DNA of 64,000 nt from Colwellia polaris (GCF_002104515.1 NZ_NBOE01000001.1:62001-126000); one strand, 5' to 3'. Shown: positions 26,557 to 38,852, counted from the stretch's first letter. Notes: generated from the letters alone by a model not told the origin. Program-made: numbers and translations.

Positions 26557-27654
<1,098 letters not shown>

Positions 27655-27697
27655 AACGCTGAGTTATTTCAGGCGTGAAAAATAAAGAAAGAGAATG

Positions 27698-27726
27698 GCC
27701 GTGATAAATATTTATTACGGCTTTTT
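27698..27726 (+). terminator. Rho-independent terminator of hemB
   Basis: GCCGTGATAAAT and ATTTATTACGGC form a 12-bp self-complementary stem with one G-T pair, followed by TTTTT. It lies 44 bases after the hemB stop and before the convergent gppA gene. Confidence 0.8.
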
Positions 27727-27881
27727 ATGTGTGAATTTTAATTTTATTTAATCTAGTGCCAGAAATGTAAGTGTGGTGCGCTATTTGATAATTAATATAT
27801 AAGCGTTAAACATAAATTATTCACCACGGGCTTCTCCATTATTCATCTGTGTTTATAGCTAAACTATATCTAAAATCTAAT

Positions 27882-29390
27882 CTATACTTTATCGAGCTCC
27901 AGGCTATAACCAAGTATGGCAATGTGTTCATTCTCTTGCGCAAATTCATCATGAATGAGCGTGTGTTGTAACAACCATTGCTGCGGCAAACTAAGCTGCA
28001 AACACTTATCATTTAGCGATACAGCATAGTCGGGTAATGTCTGATCATTGCGGTGACGACATAATTTTACTGCTAAGCGCAGAATAATTAATAATTTTTT
28101 AGCGGTTTGATCATCAATAGCTGATTGCTGTTCAATAAGGGCTAAATTGATATCTCCTTTATACAAGGTGACCAAACTGACCAGTAGTTGCCGCTCTGAT
28201 TGATTAAAACCCGCTAAGTCAGCATGAGCTAAAATATAGGCACTATGTTGCTGATGGTGCTTGTACTCTAGTAATAAGCCTATTTCATGCAAGTCAGCAC
28301 TAGCTAGTAAAAGTGCAAGCGCATTACCATCAGGTAAATCCCAAATAGATTTAAGCTGTAAATAAAGCGTTTCTATCTGACGTTTTACGCTATTAGCATG
28401 CCGCTGATCAATATGAAAACGTTGGCTCAATGCTGTAATGGTTCTTTGGCGAATGTTAGAAGTGCTTTGCTCTGGTAGCATTTCGTATAACAAGCCTTCG
28501 CGTAATGCACCACTAGAAAGTGTTAACTCTTTAATCGACAATTGTTGAAATAAGGCAATTAAAATAGCTAAGCCACTAGCAATAACTGGGCTCCTTTCGC
28601 TAGATAACCCTGCTAAGTTAATCTTGTCAATTTGATTAAAATGCAATATTTGCGCTTTAACCTGATAGAGAAACTCTAGCGAAATAACACTTGGCTTATG
28701 CTGATAAATTAGCATTTCCGCTAACGCTTGCATGGTACCCGAGCCACCAAGAACACATTGCCAGCCAATATCACAAAATTCATTTTTTATTGGCGCAATA
28801 ATAAGCTCAGCAGCACAAATCGCTTGGTTAAAGTGTTCGTTTGATAACTCGCCATGAGGAAAGTATTGCTGGTTATAAGTCACACAACCAAGATTAAGGC
28901 TATGGGCCTTTTTAACCTTGAAGCCTCGACCAACAATAAGTTCTGTACTAGCACCGCCAATATCTAAAACCAAACGTTTGTCAGCACTTAAACTGGTATG
29001 AGCAACACCAAGATATATATGTTCAGCTTCTTCAATACCGCTTAGTAAGTTAACAGGATGCCCTAACACTGCTTCAGCTTTAGCAATAAACTCGTCGCGA
29101 TTTTTTGCTAACCTTAAAGTGGCGGTAGCAACAATACGAATATTTTTTTGAGGGATGTCTTGTAAGTGTTCAGCAAAAAAACGTAAGCATTCTAAGCCTT
29201 TTGCCATCGTTTGCTCAGATAATATATTGTTAGTATCTAAGCCAGCAGCGAGTCGAACTTTACGCTTGATTTTATCAACAACTTGCACGCTATCGGCAAG
29301 TTGTCGAGTAATTAACATATGGAAGCTATTAGAGCCTAAATCGACCACAGCATATAGAGGTGATAAAAGCTCCAGGGAAGTGGTCGACAT
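27882..29390 (-). CDS. gppA: Guanosine-5'-triphosphate,3'-diphosphate pyrophosphatase / exopolyphosphatase
   Basis: The 502-residue Ppx/GppA phosphatase converts pppGpp to ppGpp and can hydrolyse polyphosphate. ASKHA-fold motifs are visible: AVVDLGSNSFHMLI, VRLAAGLD, VATATLRLA, SGIEEAEHIY, LDIGGASTELI and SSGALREGLL. The text is closer to E. coli GppA than Ppx, and the gene order rhlB-gppA beside trxA and rho supports that. A C-terminal HD-like helical domain fills residues 310-500. I start at ATG 29390, while TTG 29393 is also in frame. It begins 3 bases after rhlB, so it is the second gene of that operon, and it acts in the same stringent-response pathway as spoT at 61 kb. Confidence 0.93.
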   Translation of the reverse strand: MSTTSLELLSPLYAVVDLGSNSFHMLITRQLADSVQVVDKIKRKVRLAAGLDTNNILSEQTMAKGLECLRFFAEHLQDIPQKNIRIVATATLRLAKNRDEFIAKAEAVLGHPVNLLSGIEEAEHIYLGVAHTSLSADKRLVLDIGGASTELIVGRGFKVKKAHSLNLGCVTYNQQYFPHGELSNEHFNQAICAAELIIAPIKNEFCDIGWQCVLGGSGTMQALAEMLIYQHKPSVISLEFLYQVKAQILHFNQIDKINLAGLSSERSPVIASGLAILIALFQQLSIKELTLSSGALREGLLYEMLPEQSTSNIRQRTITALSQRFHIDQRHANSVKRQIETLYLQLKSIWDLPDGNALALLLASADLHEIGLLLEYKHHQQHSAYILAHADLAGFNQSERQLLVSLVTLYKGDINLALIEQQSAIDDQTAKKLLIILRLAVKLCRHRNDQTLPDYAVSLNDKCLQLSLPQQWLLQHTLIHDEFAQENEHIAILGYSLELDKV

Positions 29391-29393
29391 CAA

Positions 29394-30659
29394 CTAACTG
29401 TTCCTTTGAGGCCTATTGCCAGAACTACGACTGCGGTTTTGGCCACCATTATGAGGCTTATGACGACGTTGACGAGGCTTAGGTCGAGGTAGATCGGTCA
29501 ATAATGCATCGTGATCATATTTACTTACAGGCAAGGCATGTTCAATATAGGTTTCAATGGCTGGTAAATTAAACACATATTGTTCACAGGCTAAACTAAT
29601 AGCATGACCTGTAGCACCAGCACGACCCGTTCTACCTATACGATGAACATAATCTTCACAATCATCAGGTAAATCGTAGTTAAATACATGCGTAACGGCT
29701 GGAATATGCAAGCCACGTGCTGCTACATCAGTAGCCACTAAAACGTCTAATTGGCCAGCGGTAAACTGCTCCAAAATTTTCAAACGTTTCTTTTGAATAA
29801 CATCGCCAGTAAGCATGCCAACACGAATTTTATCTGCTTCTAAGTGCGCGTGAATTTTTTCACAAACATGTTTAGTGTTGGCAAAAATAATCGCTTTATC
29901 AGGCCAATCTTCTTCAATTAAGGTTTGTAGTAAGCGCATTTTATCTTCATTAGAAGGGTAAAATAGCTCTTCTGTTATGCGAATATTAGTTTTTTGATCA
30001 GGTTCTACTTCAACGCTGTCAGGTTCGTTCATGTGTTCAAAAGCTAACTCTTTAACACGAAAAGATAAGGTTGCAGAATAAAGCATGCTCAAACGCTCAG
30101 TTGCTGCAGGCATTTTGTTAAACATGTAACGAATATCTTTAATAAAGCCTAAATCGAACATACGATCAGCTTCATCAAGCACTACAACTTCAATATTATT
30201 GAGGTTATAAATGCCTTGTTTTAAGTAATCAAGTAAGCGGCCACAAGTGCCAATTAAAATATCTACACCTTGTTCAAGTTCTAAACGTTGGCTTTCGTAA
30301 CCTTCACCACCATAAACACATCCTAGGCGTAAACCTGTGCTTTTTGCCATTGCGATAGCATCGCGGTGAATTTGAATAGCAAGCTCACGTGTTGGCGCCA
30401 TAATTAAGGCGCGTGGTTGATTGTGGCTAACATTTTTTTTCTGTAATAAATGATGGAATGTTGCGGCTAAAAAGGCAATGGTTTTACCTTCGCCGGTTTG
30501 TGCTTGACCGGCAATATCTTTGCCTGTCATCAGTATAGGTAAAGACTTTGCTTGAATTGCAGTGCAATATTCAAAGCCCATAGATTCGAGGCCGCTAACA
30601 ACGGTAGGCTCGAGCTTAAGTTCCGAGAACTTTATTTCTGTTAAGTGTGTTTTTTTCAT
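29394..30659 (-). CDS. rhlB: ATP-dependent RNA helicase RhlB (degradosome)
   Basis: The 421-residue DEAD-box helicase unwinds structured RNA for RNase E in the degradosome. Its opening is [15 protein letters not shown], as in RhlB. Q-motif region, Walker A variant [27 protein letters not shown] (DEAD), SAT, and the C-terminal [10 protein letters not shown] are all visible. The Arg/Gly/Asn-rich tail (about 395-421) matches the basic RNA-binding tail of RhlB. It is transcribed divergently from trxA and directly precedes gppA, the standard gammaproteobacterial order. Confidence 0.95.
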   Translation of the reverse strand: MKKTHLTEIKFSELKLEPTVVSGLESMGFEYCTAIQAKSLPILMTGKDIAGQAQTGEGKTIAFLAATFHHLLQKKNVSHNQPRALIMAPTRELAIQIHRDAIAMAKSTGLRLGCVYGGEGYESQRLELEQGVDILIGTCGRLLDYLKQGIYNLNNIEVVVLDEADRMFDLGFIKDIRYMFNKMPAATERLSMLYSATLSFRVKELAFEHMNEPDSVEVEPDQKTNIRITEELFYPSNEDKMRLLQTLIEEDWPDKAIIFANTKHVCEKIHAHLEADKIRVGMLTGDVIQKKRLKILEQFTAGQLDVLVATDVAARGLHIPAVTHVFNYDLPDDCEDYVHRIGRTGRAGATGHAISLACEQYVFNLPAIETYIEHALPVSKYDHDALLTDLPRPKPRQRRHKPHNGGQNRSRSSGNRPQRNS

Positions 30660-30760
30660 ACCGCTAGCTTAACACCTTAAGCTATTAATAAAAATTAGAT
30701 TCACATAAAAGCGACAATAAAATGATAGCTTTAGTTGATTTTTTAATTTAAATGCCCATT

Positions 30761-30809
30761 ACTGTTATATGTGATTTAAATTTATTACCTATAACTGTTA
30801 TATACGATT
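30761..30809. promoter_or_regulatory. Imperfect direct repeats in the rhlB/trxA divergent spacer
   Basis: ACTGTTATATGTGATT (30761-30776) and ACTGTTATATACGATT (30794-30809) match at 14 of 16 positions and start 33 bases apart, about three helical turns. A TATAAT at 30834-30839 suits a trxA promoter just downstream. The pair may be binding sites for one regulator. No candidate regulator is visible. Confidence 0.4.
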
Positions 30810-30881
30810 GATGGTAATTAATTTTGATGAAGGTATAATCTTAACCCATTGGCAATAGGCCACCTTTTTTTGGAGATATAA

Positions 30882-31208
30882 ATGAGCGATAAAATTGTTC
30901 AGTTAACTGATGATAGTTTTGACACTGATGTAATCAATGCATCAGGCTTGGTTCTAGTTGATTTTTGGGCTGAGTGGTGTGGACCATGTAAAATGATCGC
31001 GCCATTGTTAAATGATGTAGCTGAAGAGTATGCTGGTAAAATAACAGTCGGCAAATTAAACATTGATCAAAACTCAAACACCCCACCTAAATATGGTATT
31101 CGTGGTATTCCTACCTTGTTACTATTTAAAGATGGTGCGGTTGCCGACACGAAAGTTGGCGCTTTATCAAAAACGCAATTAAAAGAGTTTATTGATAACA
31201 ATTTATAA
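30882..31208 (+). CDS. trxA: Thioredoxin 1
   Basis: The 108-residue thiol-disulfide reductant has the active site WCGPCK at 32-37 and the cis-proline segment RGIPTLLLF. It supplies electrons to ribonucleotide reductase, PAPS reductase and many repair enzymes. Length and sequence are standard. TTTGGAG upstream gives a good ribosome binding site. A strong terminator follows immediately, separating it from rho. Confidence 0.97.
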   Translation: MSDKIVQLTDDSFDTDVINASGLVLVDFWAEWCGPCKMIAPLLNDVAEEYAGKITVGKLNIDQNSNTPPKYGIRGIPTLLLFKDGAVADTKVGALSKTQLKEFIDNNL

Positions 31209-31236
31209 AAAAAGGTCCGATAATTCGGACCTTTTT
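31209..31236 (+). terminator. Rho-independent terminator of trxA
   Basis: AAAGGTCCGA and TCGGACCTTT form a perfect 10-bp stem around TAAT (31211-31234), with T residues after it. It starts directly after the trxA stop codon. Confidence 0.92.
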
Positions 31237-31397
31237 ATTATTTATTTTAAGATCAATTAAGTGATCCTTTACTGGTTTGCTTTTTAATGCTAAATTTAAC
31301 TTTCTAACGAAAGAACATTTCAAAAAAACCATATTCAAACATCCTAAATTGCCAAACGGCACAGCATAAGAACCTAAATAGTTTAAGAACCCCCAAT

Positions 31398-32657
31398 ATG
31401 AATCTTAACGAACTTAAAGAAAAGTCGATTAGCCAACTGGTTAAACTCGCAGAATCAATGAAACTAGAGCATTTAGCTCGTAACCGCAAACAAGACATTA
31501 TATTTGCTATATTAAAAGCCCATGCTAAAAGCGGGGAAGATATTTTTGGCAGCGGTGTTTTAGAAATTCTACAAGACGGCTTTGGGTTTTTACGCTCTGC
31601 AGACTCTTCCTATTTAGCTGGACCTGATGATATATATGTATCACCAAGCCAAATACGTCGATTTAGTATGCGAACAGGCGATACCATTACAGGTAAAATT
31701 CGCCCACCAAAAGACGGCGAACGTTATTTTGCTCTCTTGAAAGTTAATGAAGTAAACTTCGACCGCCCTGAAAACTCTCGCAATAAAATCCTTTTTGAAA
31801 ACCTTACACCAATTCATCCTACTGACCGTTTAACAATGGAACGTGGCAATGGCTCGACTGAAGATATCACCGCACGTGTATTAGATTTAGCATCGCCAAT
31901 TGGTATGGGTCAACGTGGATTAATTGTTGCACCGCCGAAAGCCGGTAAAACATTGTTATTACAAAACATTGCTCAAAGTATTGCCCATAACCATCCTGAA
32001 GCTGAGTTAATGGTGTTACTGATTGATGAGCGCCCGGAAGAAGTTACCGAAATGCAGCGCTTAGTTAAGGGTGAAGTCATTGCTTCTACTTTTGACGAAC
32101 CAGCGAATCGCCATGTTCAAGTAGCTGAAATGGTTATTGAAAAAGCAAAACGTTTAGTTGAGCATAAAAAAGACGTGGTGATTTTACTTGATTCAATTAC
32201 TCGCTTAGCACGAGCTTATAACACAGTAATTCCATCGTCAGGAAAAATATTAACCGGTGGTGTAGACGCTAACGCTTTACATCGTCCAAAACGCTTTTTC
32301 GGTGCAGCACGTAACATTGAAGAAGGCGGTAGCTTAACGATTATTGCTACAGCGCTTGTTGATACTGGCTCTAAAATGGATGAAGTTATCTACGAAGAGT
32401 TTAAAGGTACAGGTAATATGGAATTACACCTTTCACGCAAAATTGCTGAAAAACGTGTTTTCCCTGCTATTCACTTTAACCGCAGTGGTACGCGTCGTGA
32501 AGAGCTATTAACTAAGCCAGACGAGTTACAAAAAATGTGGATATTACGTAAAATCGTTCATGAAATGGGTGAAATTGACGCCATGGAATTCATGATTGAT
32601 AAATTAGCGATGACTAAAACGAATGATGAGTTTTTTGATTCAATGAAACGCCAATAA
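31398..32657 (+). CDS. rho: Transcription termination factor Rho
   Basis: The 419-residue hexameric RNA helicase ends untranslated transcripts. N-terminal Rho-N helices open with [21 protein letters not shown]. The RNA-binding cold-shock-like domain follows (DGFGFLRS, then [16 protein letters not shown]). The RecA-type motor has Walker A PPKAGKT, Walker [17 protein letters not shown], and the C-terminal [16 protein letters not shown] segment. Length matches E. coli Rho (419). The leader of about 160 bases (31237-31397) is C/A-rich, as expected for autoregulation by Rho-dependent attenuation; I found no clear leader peptide. Confidence 0.98.
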   Translation: MNLNELKEKSISQLVKLAESMKLEHLARNRKQDIIFAILKAHAKSGEDIFGSGVLEILQDGFGFLRSADSSYLAGPDDIYVSPSQIRRFSMRTGDTITGKIRPPKDGERYFALLKVNEVNFDRPENSRNKILFENLTPIHPTDRLTMERGNGSTEDITARVLDLASPIGMGQRGLIVAPPKAGKTLLLQNIAQSIAHNHPEAELMVLLIDERPEEVTEMQRLVKGEVIASTFDEPANRHVQVAEMVIEKAKRLVEHKKDVVILLDSITRLARAYNTVIPSSGKILTGGVDANALHRPKRFFGAARNIEEGGSLTIIATALVDTGSKMDEVIYEEFKGTGNMELHLSRKIAEKRVFPAIHFNRSGTRREELLTKPDELQKMWILRKIVHEMGEIDAMEFMIDKLAMTKTNDEFFDSMKRQ

Positions 32658-32675
32658 GCCAGTTATTTATATTTG

Positions 32676-32706
32676 AAAAATGCCAGCAATTAGCTGGCAT
32701 TTTTTA
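32676..32706 (+). terminator. Rho-independent terminator of rho
   Basis: AAAAATGCCAGC and GCTGGCATTTTT pair around AATTA, with a T run to 32705. Confidence 0.9.
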
Positions 32707-32846
32707 TGTACTTAATAAAATTTTGGCCAGTAAAAATGCGACTAGAAACGTTAAATGAAAAATTATTCACTTGATACCGCTATCGATTAGGGAATTTAGG
32801 CTTTCTACCGTTATAATGTAAGACAAATTTTTCATCAAATTCTAAT

Positions 32847-34349
32847 ATGAAATACAGTGATTTAAGAGACTTTATCTCTCAGTTAGAGAAATTAGGCCAA
32901 CTCAAGCGTATTAGCCAGCCAATTTCTACTGATTTAACCATGACAGAAATTAGTGACCGTACCTTGCGACAAGCCGGTCCAGCATTGTTGTTTGAAAATC
33001 CCGTTGACGAAAATGGTCAGCCACACGGTATGCCAGTGTTAACCAATTTATTTGGTACTCCTGAGCGCGTAGCGTTGGCAATGGGTCAAGAAAATGTAAA
33101 AGCCTTGCGTGATGTCGGCACACTGTTAGCGGCATTAAAAGAACCTGAGCCACCAAAGGGTTTTCGTGATGCATTAAGCAAAATACCTTTGTATAAACAA
33201 GTGTTGAATATGCCTGTTAAGGTGATTAAAAAGCCGTTATGTCAACAAGTAGTGCTTGAAGGTGATGCGGTTGATTTAACTCAACTGCCGATTCAAAAAT
33301 GTTGGCCAGGCGATGTGGCTCCCTTGATTACCTGGGGTTTAACCGTTACAAAAGGCCCGCATAAATCACGACAAAATTTGGGTATTTATCGTAATCAATT
33401 ATTAGGTCGCAATAAGGTCATCATGCGTTGGCTATCTCACCGTGGTGGCGCATTAGACTTTCAAGAATTTAAAAAAGCTTTTCCAGGTGAAAAGTATCCA
33501 GTAGCTGTTGCGTTAGGCGCAGATCCAGCGACCATTTTAGGTGCGGTTACGCCAGTGCCAGACACCCTTTCTGAATATGCTTTCGCGGGTTTATTACGCG
33601 GCAGTAAAACGGAAGTTGCCAAATGTATCAGTAACGAGCTAGAAGTGCCGGCAACAGCCGAGATTATTTTAGAAGGTTATATTGACCCCGATGAAATGGC
33701 ACCAGAAGGGCCTTATGGTGATCATACGGGTTACTATAATGAAGTTGACGGTTTCCCTGTCATGACCGTTACTCATATTACCCACAGAAAAGACCCTGTT
33801 TATCACAGTACTTATACCGGACGCCCACCAGATGAGCCTGCTATTTTAGGTGTTGCACTTAATGAAGTCTTTGTGCCGATTTTGCAAAAGCAGTTTCCAG
33901 AAATTCAAGATTTTTACTTGCCACCAGAAGGTTGTTCTTATCGTTTAGCCGTTGTTACGATTAAAAAGCAATATGCTGGCCATGCTAAACGTGTAATGAT
34001 GGGGGTTTGGTCTTTTTTACGTCAATTTATGTACACAAAATTTGTTATAGTTTGCGACGATGATATTAATGCTCGTGATTGGCAAGACGTAATATGGGCA
34101 ATGACGACGCGTATGGATCCAAGTCGCGATACAGTGTTAATTGAAAACACCCCAATAGATTATTTAGATTTCGCTTCACCAGTGTCAGGCCTAGGTTCAA
34201 AAATGGGCTTAGATGCGACCAATAAATGGCCAGGTGAAACCAATCGTGAATGGGGCGAACCCATTGAAATGACCCAAGCAGTGAAAGACCAAGTGGATGA
34301 TATTTGGGACGAACTTAATATCTCAAGCGGCACTGATAATTCAAATTAA
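32847..34349 (+). CDS. ubiD: 3-octaprenyl-4-hydroxybenzoate decarboxylase UbiD
   Basis: The 500-residue prenylated-FMN decarboxylase removes the carboxyl group of the ubiquinone precursor and needs UbiX-made cofactor. Diagnostic segments are [22 protein letters not shown] at the start (given in part), [26 protein letters not shown] near residue 180, and [18 protein letters not shown] around residue 290 with active-site acids, then TGRPPDEPA. The length is normal. It forms a pair with fre 46 bases downstream, as in other gammaproteobacteria. UbiX is not in the window. Confidence 0.96.
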   Translation: MKYSDLRDFISQLEKLGQLKRISQPISTDLTMTEISDRTLRQAGPALLFENPVDENGQPHGMPVLTNLFGTPERVALAMGQENVKALRDVGTLLAALKEPEPPKGFRDALSKIPLYKQVLNMPVKVIKKPLCQQVVLEGDAVDLTQLPIQKCWPGDVAPLITWGLTVTKGPHKSRQNLGIYRNQLLGRNKVIMRWLSHRGGALDFQEFKKAFPGEKYPVAVALGADPATILGAVTPVPDTLSEYAFAGLLRGSKTEVAKCISNELEVPATAEIILEGYIDPDEMAPEGPYGDHTGYYNEVDGFPVMTVTHITHRKDPVYHSTYTGRPPDEPAILGVALNEVFVPILQKQFPEIQDFYLPPEGCSYRLAVVTIKKQYAGHAKRVMMGVWSFLRQFMYTKFVIVCDDDINARDWQDVIWAMTTRMDPSRDTVLIENTPIDYLDFASPVSGLGSKMGLDATNKWPGETNREWGEPIEMTQAVKDQVDDIWDELNISSGTDNSN

Positions 34350-34395
34350 TAATGCTACTAATATAGTAAGCACGAAGTAATAAGGTACAGAATAA

Positions 34396-35091
34396 ATGAA
34401 AGTGATCACATGTCAGGTAGTGTCGTTAACACCATTAACGGAGTTTGTTTATAAGGCTCTTTTAAAGCCAAGCATGCCTGTTGATTTCTCTGCCGGACAA
34501 TATTTAAATTTTGTAATGAGTGACGAAGACAAACGCCCTTTTTCTATAGCGAGTGCCCCAGGCGCTGAGCTTATTGAATTACAAATTGGGGCTTCTGGTT
34601 TAGACAGTTATCCAATGCAAGTTATTGAACACATTAAAGCCAATACTGAAGTGACGATTGAAATGCCTTTTGGTAACGCACAGTTGCGTGAAGAAAGTGA
34701 GCGCCCACTATTGTTGATTGCCGGTGGAACAGGGTTTTCTTATATAAAATCTATGTTTGAATATTTGGCATTAAAACAATCACAACGTGAAGTTATTGTT
34801 TATTGGGGCTTACGTGATTCAAGTGCGTGTTACGACTTAGATCAAACAGCTACTATTATTAATACACTGTCGAATGGTAAATTTATTCCCGTAATTGAAG
34901 CGCCAAATACCGATTGGCAAGGCCGCTCAGGCATGGTGCATAAAGCCGTAATGGAAGACGTTAAAAATTTAGCCGATTACGATATCTATTTAGCAGGTCG
35001 ATTTGAAATGGTTGCGGCTGTAAGAGGTGATTTTGTTGAACAAGGCGCGCTAATAGAGCAGATGTATGCCGATGCTTTTGCATTTATTTAA
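34396..35091 (+). CDS. fre: NAD(P)H-flavin reductase
   Basis: The 231-residue ferredoxin-reductase-fold enzyme reduces free flavins. It can activate ribonucleotide reductase and reduce ferric complexes. The flavin-binding motif RPFSIAS, the LLLIAGGTGFSYIKSM nucleotide-binding loop, and the YLAGRFEMV closing segment are clear. An AAGG ribosome binding site precedes the ATG. It follows ubiD and probably shares its transcript. A perfect hairpin follows downstream. Confidence 0.94.
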   Translation: MKVITCQVVSLTPLTEFVYKALLKPSMPVDFSAGQYLNFVMSDEDKRPFSIASAPGAELIELQIGASGLDSYPMQVIEHIKANTEVTIEMPFGNAQLREESERPLLLIAGGTGFSYIKSMFEYLALKQSQREVIVYWGLRDSSACYDLDQTATIINTLSNGKFIPVIEAPNTDWQGRSGMVHKAVMEDVKNLADYDIYLAGRFEMVAAVRGDFVEQGALIEQMYADAFAFI

Positions 35092-35122
35092 GATATAAAA
35101 GCTTTTCATGGATATTGAAAAT

Positions 35123-35155
35123 TAAGGGTATTAAAAATTATATTTAATACCCTTA
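35123..35155. other. Perfect 13-bp hairpin after fre
   Basis: TAAGGGTATTAAA and TTTAATACCCTTA pair perfectly around a 7-nt loop. A T tract is missing, so termination is uncertain. A second small dyad, TAGTACT-AA-AGTACTA, lies at 35219-35234 in the same spacer before the hybrid kinase gene. Confidence 0.45.
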
Positions 35156-35343
35156 CATCAGCTTTAATAACTTCTAACCTGCCCTCTTTATGTCCTGCAA
35201 GCATTACACCACTCACCGTAGTACTAAAGTACTAGCCATGTTGTCGCACTATTCATTTATAGTACGTCTTTACTGTTCTGTATAAATGTGAAGACTATAG
35301 AAAAATAGTCAGTTACACCTGAATTAATAGGGCATGAAATTAC

Positions 35344-38300
35344 ATGTTAAGTGTTGTTAATATTTCAATAATATCTTTAGCTTATTTATTGATTTTATTT
35401 GGCATTGCCTATTTTGGTGATAAGTTTATAGATAAAAAGAACCATCGCTTTAAACCCATTATTGTCGCACTTTGCTTACCGATATTTTTTACTGCTTGGA
35501 GCTTTTACGGAACCTCTGCACAGGCCGCAAATAATGGTTGGTTTATTCCCCCAACTACAATTGGTGCTATATTAAGTATTACTTTTGCTATTCCGGTTAT
35601 TAAGCGGCTAATCACTTTGGGAAAGCAACGTAGAAGCACTTCTATTGTTGGCTTTATCTCAGCGCAATATCAAAATTCTAAAACGGTTTCATTGTTGATC
35701 ACAACAGTGGTTATTATTGGAACTTTGCCCTATCTTTCTCTGCAGTTAGAGGCTATTTCAACCAGTTTCGATGTTATATCTTCGCCATTTTTAGATGGTT
35801 TTCCATTAAACAACGCGCAAAAAAATGGCTTGTTTAGTTGGCAAGATACTACCGCTATTGTCACCATATTAATGGCAGTGTTTAGCATTGTTTTTGGTAC
35901 TCGCCATGTTGACTTAACCGAACATCATAATGGTTTAATGTTAGCGGTTGCTTTCGAGTCTTTAGTTAAATTGATATCAGTGTGTGGCATTGGCTTGTTT
36001 GTGGCGTATCAGTTATTTAATAACCCTAGCGATGTGCTAATACAGGCGCTTAACAACGAAAATATTCAACAAGCACTTTCTGCAAAGCAGTCTAATGGTT
36101 ACTTTACCGCAGTAATTTTAGGCATGGCTGCGATTGTATGCTTACCTTGGTTATTTCATTTGTTAGTTGTTGAAAGTAATGACCAAACAGATGCAGACAC
36201 GGCGCAATGGTTCTTTCCTTCTTACGCTATTATATTTTCATTTTTTTTACTCTTAGTGATCGTTGTCGGCATGATCTACTTTCAGGCGAAGTTTGTGAAT
36301 ACCGAGATGTTTTTTTTGGCTATTCCATTAGCAGAAAAACAATCAAGTTTAGCTTTACTTGCATATCTAGGGGGCTTATCTGCAGCCACTAGCATGGTAA
36401 TTGTTGCCACTATCACACTTTCTACCATGATTTGTAATGACATGATCATGCCCGTTCTTCTTCGCCATAAACGTTTTCATTTACAAACAACGGGAGTGGG
36501 AAGTTCGTTGCTTAAAATTAGGCGCTGTACGATTGTCGTTATCCTTTTAATGGCTTATATATTTTATCGTTTAGTGGGAGCGTCGGGTAATCTTGGCGCT
36601 ATGGGCTTAATCTCTATTACTTTATTGGTGCAACTCTTCCCCATTCTGATCGGCGCTTTATATTGGCCTAAACGTCATAAATATGGTGTTATTGCTGGCG
36701 TTTTAACAGGGGCAATAATTTGGGCGTATACGCTGTTAACACCAACATTAGTTGAAGCGGGTTGGTTCTCACATGACTTATTGCAAAATGGTTTGTTTGG
36801 TTTGTCGCAATTGCGCCCTGAAGCCTTATTCAACTTTACGACTCTAGACCCATTAACCCATGGTGTTTTATGGAGTTTAGGATTAAATACTTTCGTCTTT
36901 ATTGTTGTTTCATTTTATTTTCAAAAGCATTCTTTACCTGATAATGAACAAACAAATATCGATGGTCTTTCTAACGCATCATTACTGCATTTAATTAGCC
37001 GATTTTTAGGAGAAGAACAAGCAAAGCTAGCGCTACTTCAGCATTGTAATCAGCATGGCAGTGGCTTTTGTCTTTCACACATGGCTCACGTTGAAACCGT
37101 GACATTTGCCGAATCATTATTGGCCGGTATTATTGGTCCGTCTTCCGCCAAACATATTATTACTCTTGCTCCTCGCCATATTCCAGACGAAACAAATACA
37201 ACTGAGCGACTACTGCAAGAAGCTTCGAATGTTTTAAAATTTAGTCGAGAATTACTGCAAAGTAGCATCGATAATATGAGCCAAGGCATTACAGTAATAG
37301 ATAATAACCAACGTTTGGTCGCTTGGAATAAACGTTGTATCGAGCTGTTTGAGTATCCTGAAAATTTATTTTATGTAGGAAATCCGATTGCTGAGTTAGT
37401 ACGTTTTAATGCACAACAGGAAAAATTGTCAGAGCAGCAGGTCGCAGAGCGTATTAATGAGCAGCTAGAGAAATATACCAGTCAGCAATCTTATGTGTAC
37501 AAAAGAATATCAGTTACTCAACAAGTTATTGAGGTTCGGGTTGAGCCGATCCCCAGTAAAGGCCATGTTATAACCTACACCGATATTACAAGCTATCAAC
37601 TGATGGTTGACGCTTTAAAAGAATCTAATGAAACATTAGAGCAGCGAGTATCACAGCGTACAACACAATTAACTAACATTAATCATCGTTTAGGTGTCGC
37701 AAAGTCTCAAGCTGAAGCGGCTAATCAAAGTAAAATACGATTTTTAGCGGCAGCGAGTCATGATTTAGCTCAACCACTGAACGCAGCTCGGTTATTTGTT
37801 ACTGCGCTGCAACATATTGATTTACCAAAAGACCCTTCGAGTTTAATTAATAATTTATCAGACTCTTTGCAAAATGCCGAAAGCTTAATCAGTGAGTTGT
37901 TTGATATTGCTAAAATTGATGCCGGTGTTGTTAAAACAACAATTAGTCATTTTCCTGTTAAGCAAGTATTTGATTTATTACAAAATGACTTTGGTGTATT
38001 AGCCCGCAAGAAAAATATCGATTTTCACGTGAAAGCCAGTGATCTTATTGTGCAAACTGATAGCAAATTGTTATTACGAATTTTACAAAATCTTCTGGCT
38101 AATGCTCTTCGGTATACCCACAAAGGCAAAGTAATTATAGGGTGTAGGCGAACAAAAAATAGTGTAAAAATTGAGGTATGGGATACCGGAATTGGTATTT
38201 TAGAAAAAGACGCAAAAGATATTTTTACAGAATTTAAACGTATTGGGCATAGTGGAAACGATGAGGGTTCAGGACTTGGTCTTGCAACAGTTCACCGCCT

Positions 38301-38817
38301 GTGTTTATTACTTAACTTACCGATAGAAGTTAATTCTATTTTTGGGAAAGGCTCAGGGTTTAAAATAACTGTGCCACGCGGGAGTACTGCCAAGATAGAA
38401 AAACCTCTACTAGATGTAAATTCGAAAAGTAATAAAAAACTGAGCTATTCCTCACTTAATATTTTGGCTATCGACAATGAAGAGAAAATTCTTAAGGGTA
38501 TGCATTCTTTACTTGGAAAATGGCATCATAATGTGATTACTGCAACTAGTTTAGCTGAAGCTAAAGCAAGTACATCCGCGAGTAATGCGCCGGATGTTAT
38601 ATTGGCTGATTATCACCTAGAAAACGAAGACTCAGGTATTGAGGTTGTACAAACACTATTTAAGTATTGGGGAAAAACTGTGCCGTGTATTGTTATTTCG
38701 GCAGATCAAACTGAACAAGTTAAAGCAGAAAGTAAAGGGCTAGGCTTTTTGTTTATGCAAAAACCCATTAAACCATTGGCGCTTCGTGCTGCACTTTCAC
38801 GTATTTCGAGTAAATAA
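35344..38817 (+). CDS. Hybrid histidine kinase with solute:sodium symporter-like N-terminus (CrbS/CbrA type)
   Basis: The 1157-residue protein joins an SLC5-like transporter domain of about 12-13 membrane helices (1-525), a linker, a PAS domain (about 632-750), a coiled coil, HisKA with phospho-acceptor His806 (AAASHDLAQPLNAA), HATPase (NLLANALRY, DTGIGI, GSGLGLATV), and a C-terminal receiver with Asp1089 (VILADYH). This layout matches CrbS, CbrA and ErcS-type sensors that control use of acetate, amino acids or alcohols. The LuxR-type regulator gene that ends 36 bases downstream on the opposite strand is the likely partner, as CrbR is for CrbS. The transport domain may sense its solute directly. 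Confidence 0.92.
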   Translation: MLSVVNISIISLAYLLILFGIAYFGDKFIDKKNHRFKPIIVALCLPIFFTAWSFYGTSAQAANNGWFIPPTTIGAILSITFAIPVIKRLITLGKQRRSTSIVGFISAQYQNSKTVSLLITTVVIIGTLPYLSLQLEAISTSFDVISSPFLDGFPLNNAQKNGLFSWQDTTAIVTILMAVFSIVFGTRHVDLTEHHNGLMLAVAFESLVKLISVCGIGLFVAYQLFNNPSDVLIQALNNENIQQALSAKQSNGYFTAVILGMAAIVCLPWLFHLLVVESNDQTDADTAQWFFPSYAIIFSFFLLLVIVVGMIYFQAKFVNTEMFFLAIPLAEKQSSLALLAYLGGLSAATSMVIVATITLSTMICNDMIMPVLLRHKRFHLQTTGVGSSLLKIRRCTIVVILLMAYIFYRLVGASGNLGAMGLISITLLVQLFPILIGALYWPKRHKYGVIAGVLTGAIIWAYTLLTPTLVEAGWFSHDLLQNGLFGLSQLRPEALFNFTTLDPLTHGVLWSLGLNTFVFIVVSFYFQKHSLPDNEQTNIDGLSNASLLHLISRFLGEEQAKLALLQHCNQHGSGFCLSHMAHVETVTFAESLLAGIIGPSSAKHIITLAPRHIPDETNTTERLLQEASNVLKFSRELLQSSIDNMSQGITVIDNNQRLVAWNKRCIELFEYPENLFYVGNPIAELVRFNAQQEKLSEQQVAERINEQLEKYTSQQSYVYKRISVTQQVIEVRVEPIPSKGHVITYTDITSYQLMVDALKESNETLEQRVSQRTTQLTNINHRLGVAKSQAEAANQSKIRFLAAASHDLAQPLNAARLFVTALQHIDLPKDPSSLINNLSDSLQNAESLISELFDIAKIDAGVVKTTISHFPVKQVFDLLQNDFGVLARKKNIDFHVKASDLIVQTDSKLLLRILQNLLANALRYTHKGKVIIGCRRTKNSVKIEVWDTGIGILEKDAKDIFTEFKRIGHSGNDEGSGLGLATVHRLCLLLNLPIEVNSIFGKGSGFKITVPRGSTAKIEKPLLDVNSKSNKKLSYSSLNILAIDNEEKILKGMHSLLGKWHHNVITATSLAEAKASTSASNAPDVILADYHLENEDSGIEVVQTLFKYWGKTVPCIVISADQTEQVKAESKGLGFLFMQKPIKPLALRAALSRISSK

Positions 38818-38852
38818 AATAGAGCAGATCAACATATATCCCCCAGATGCAC

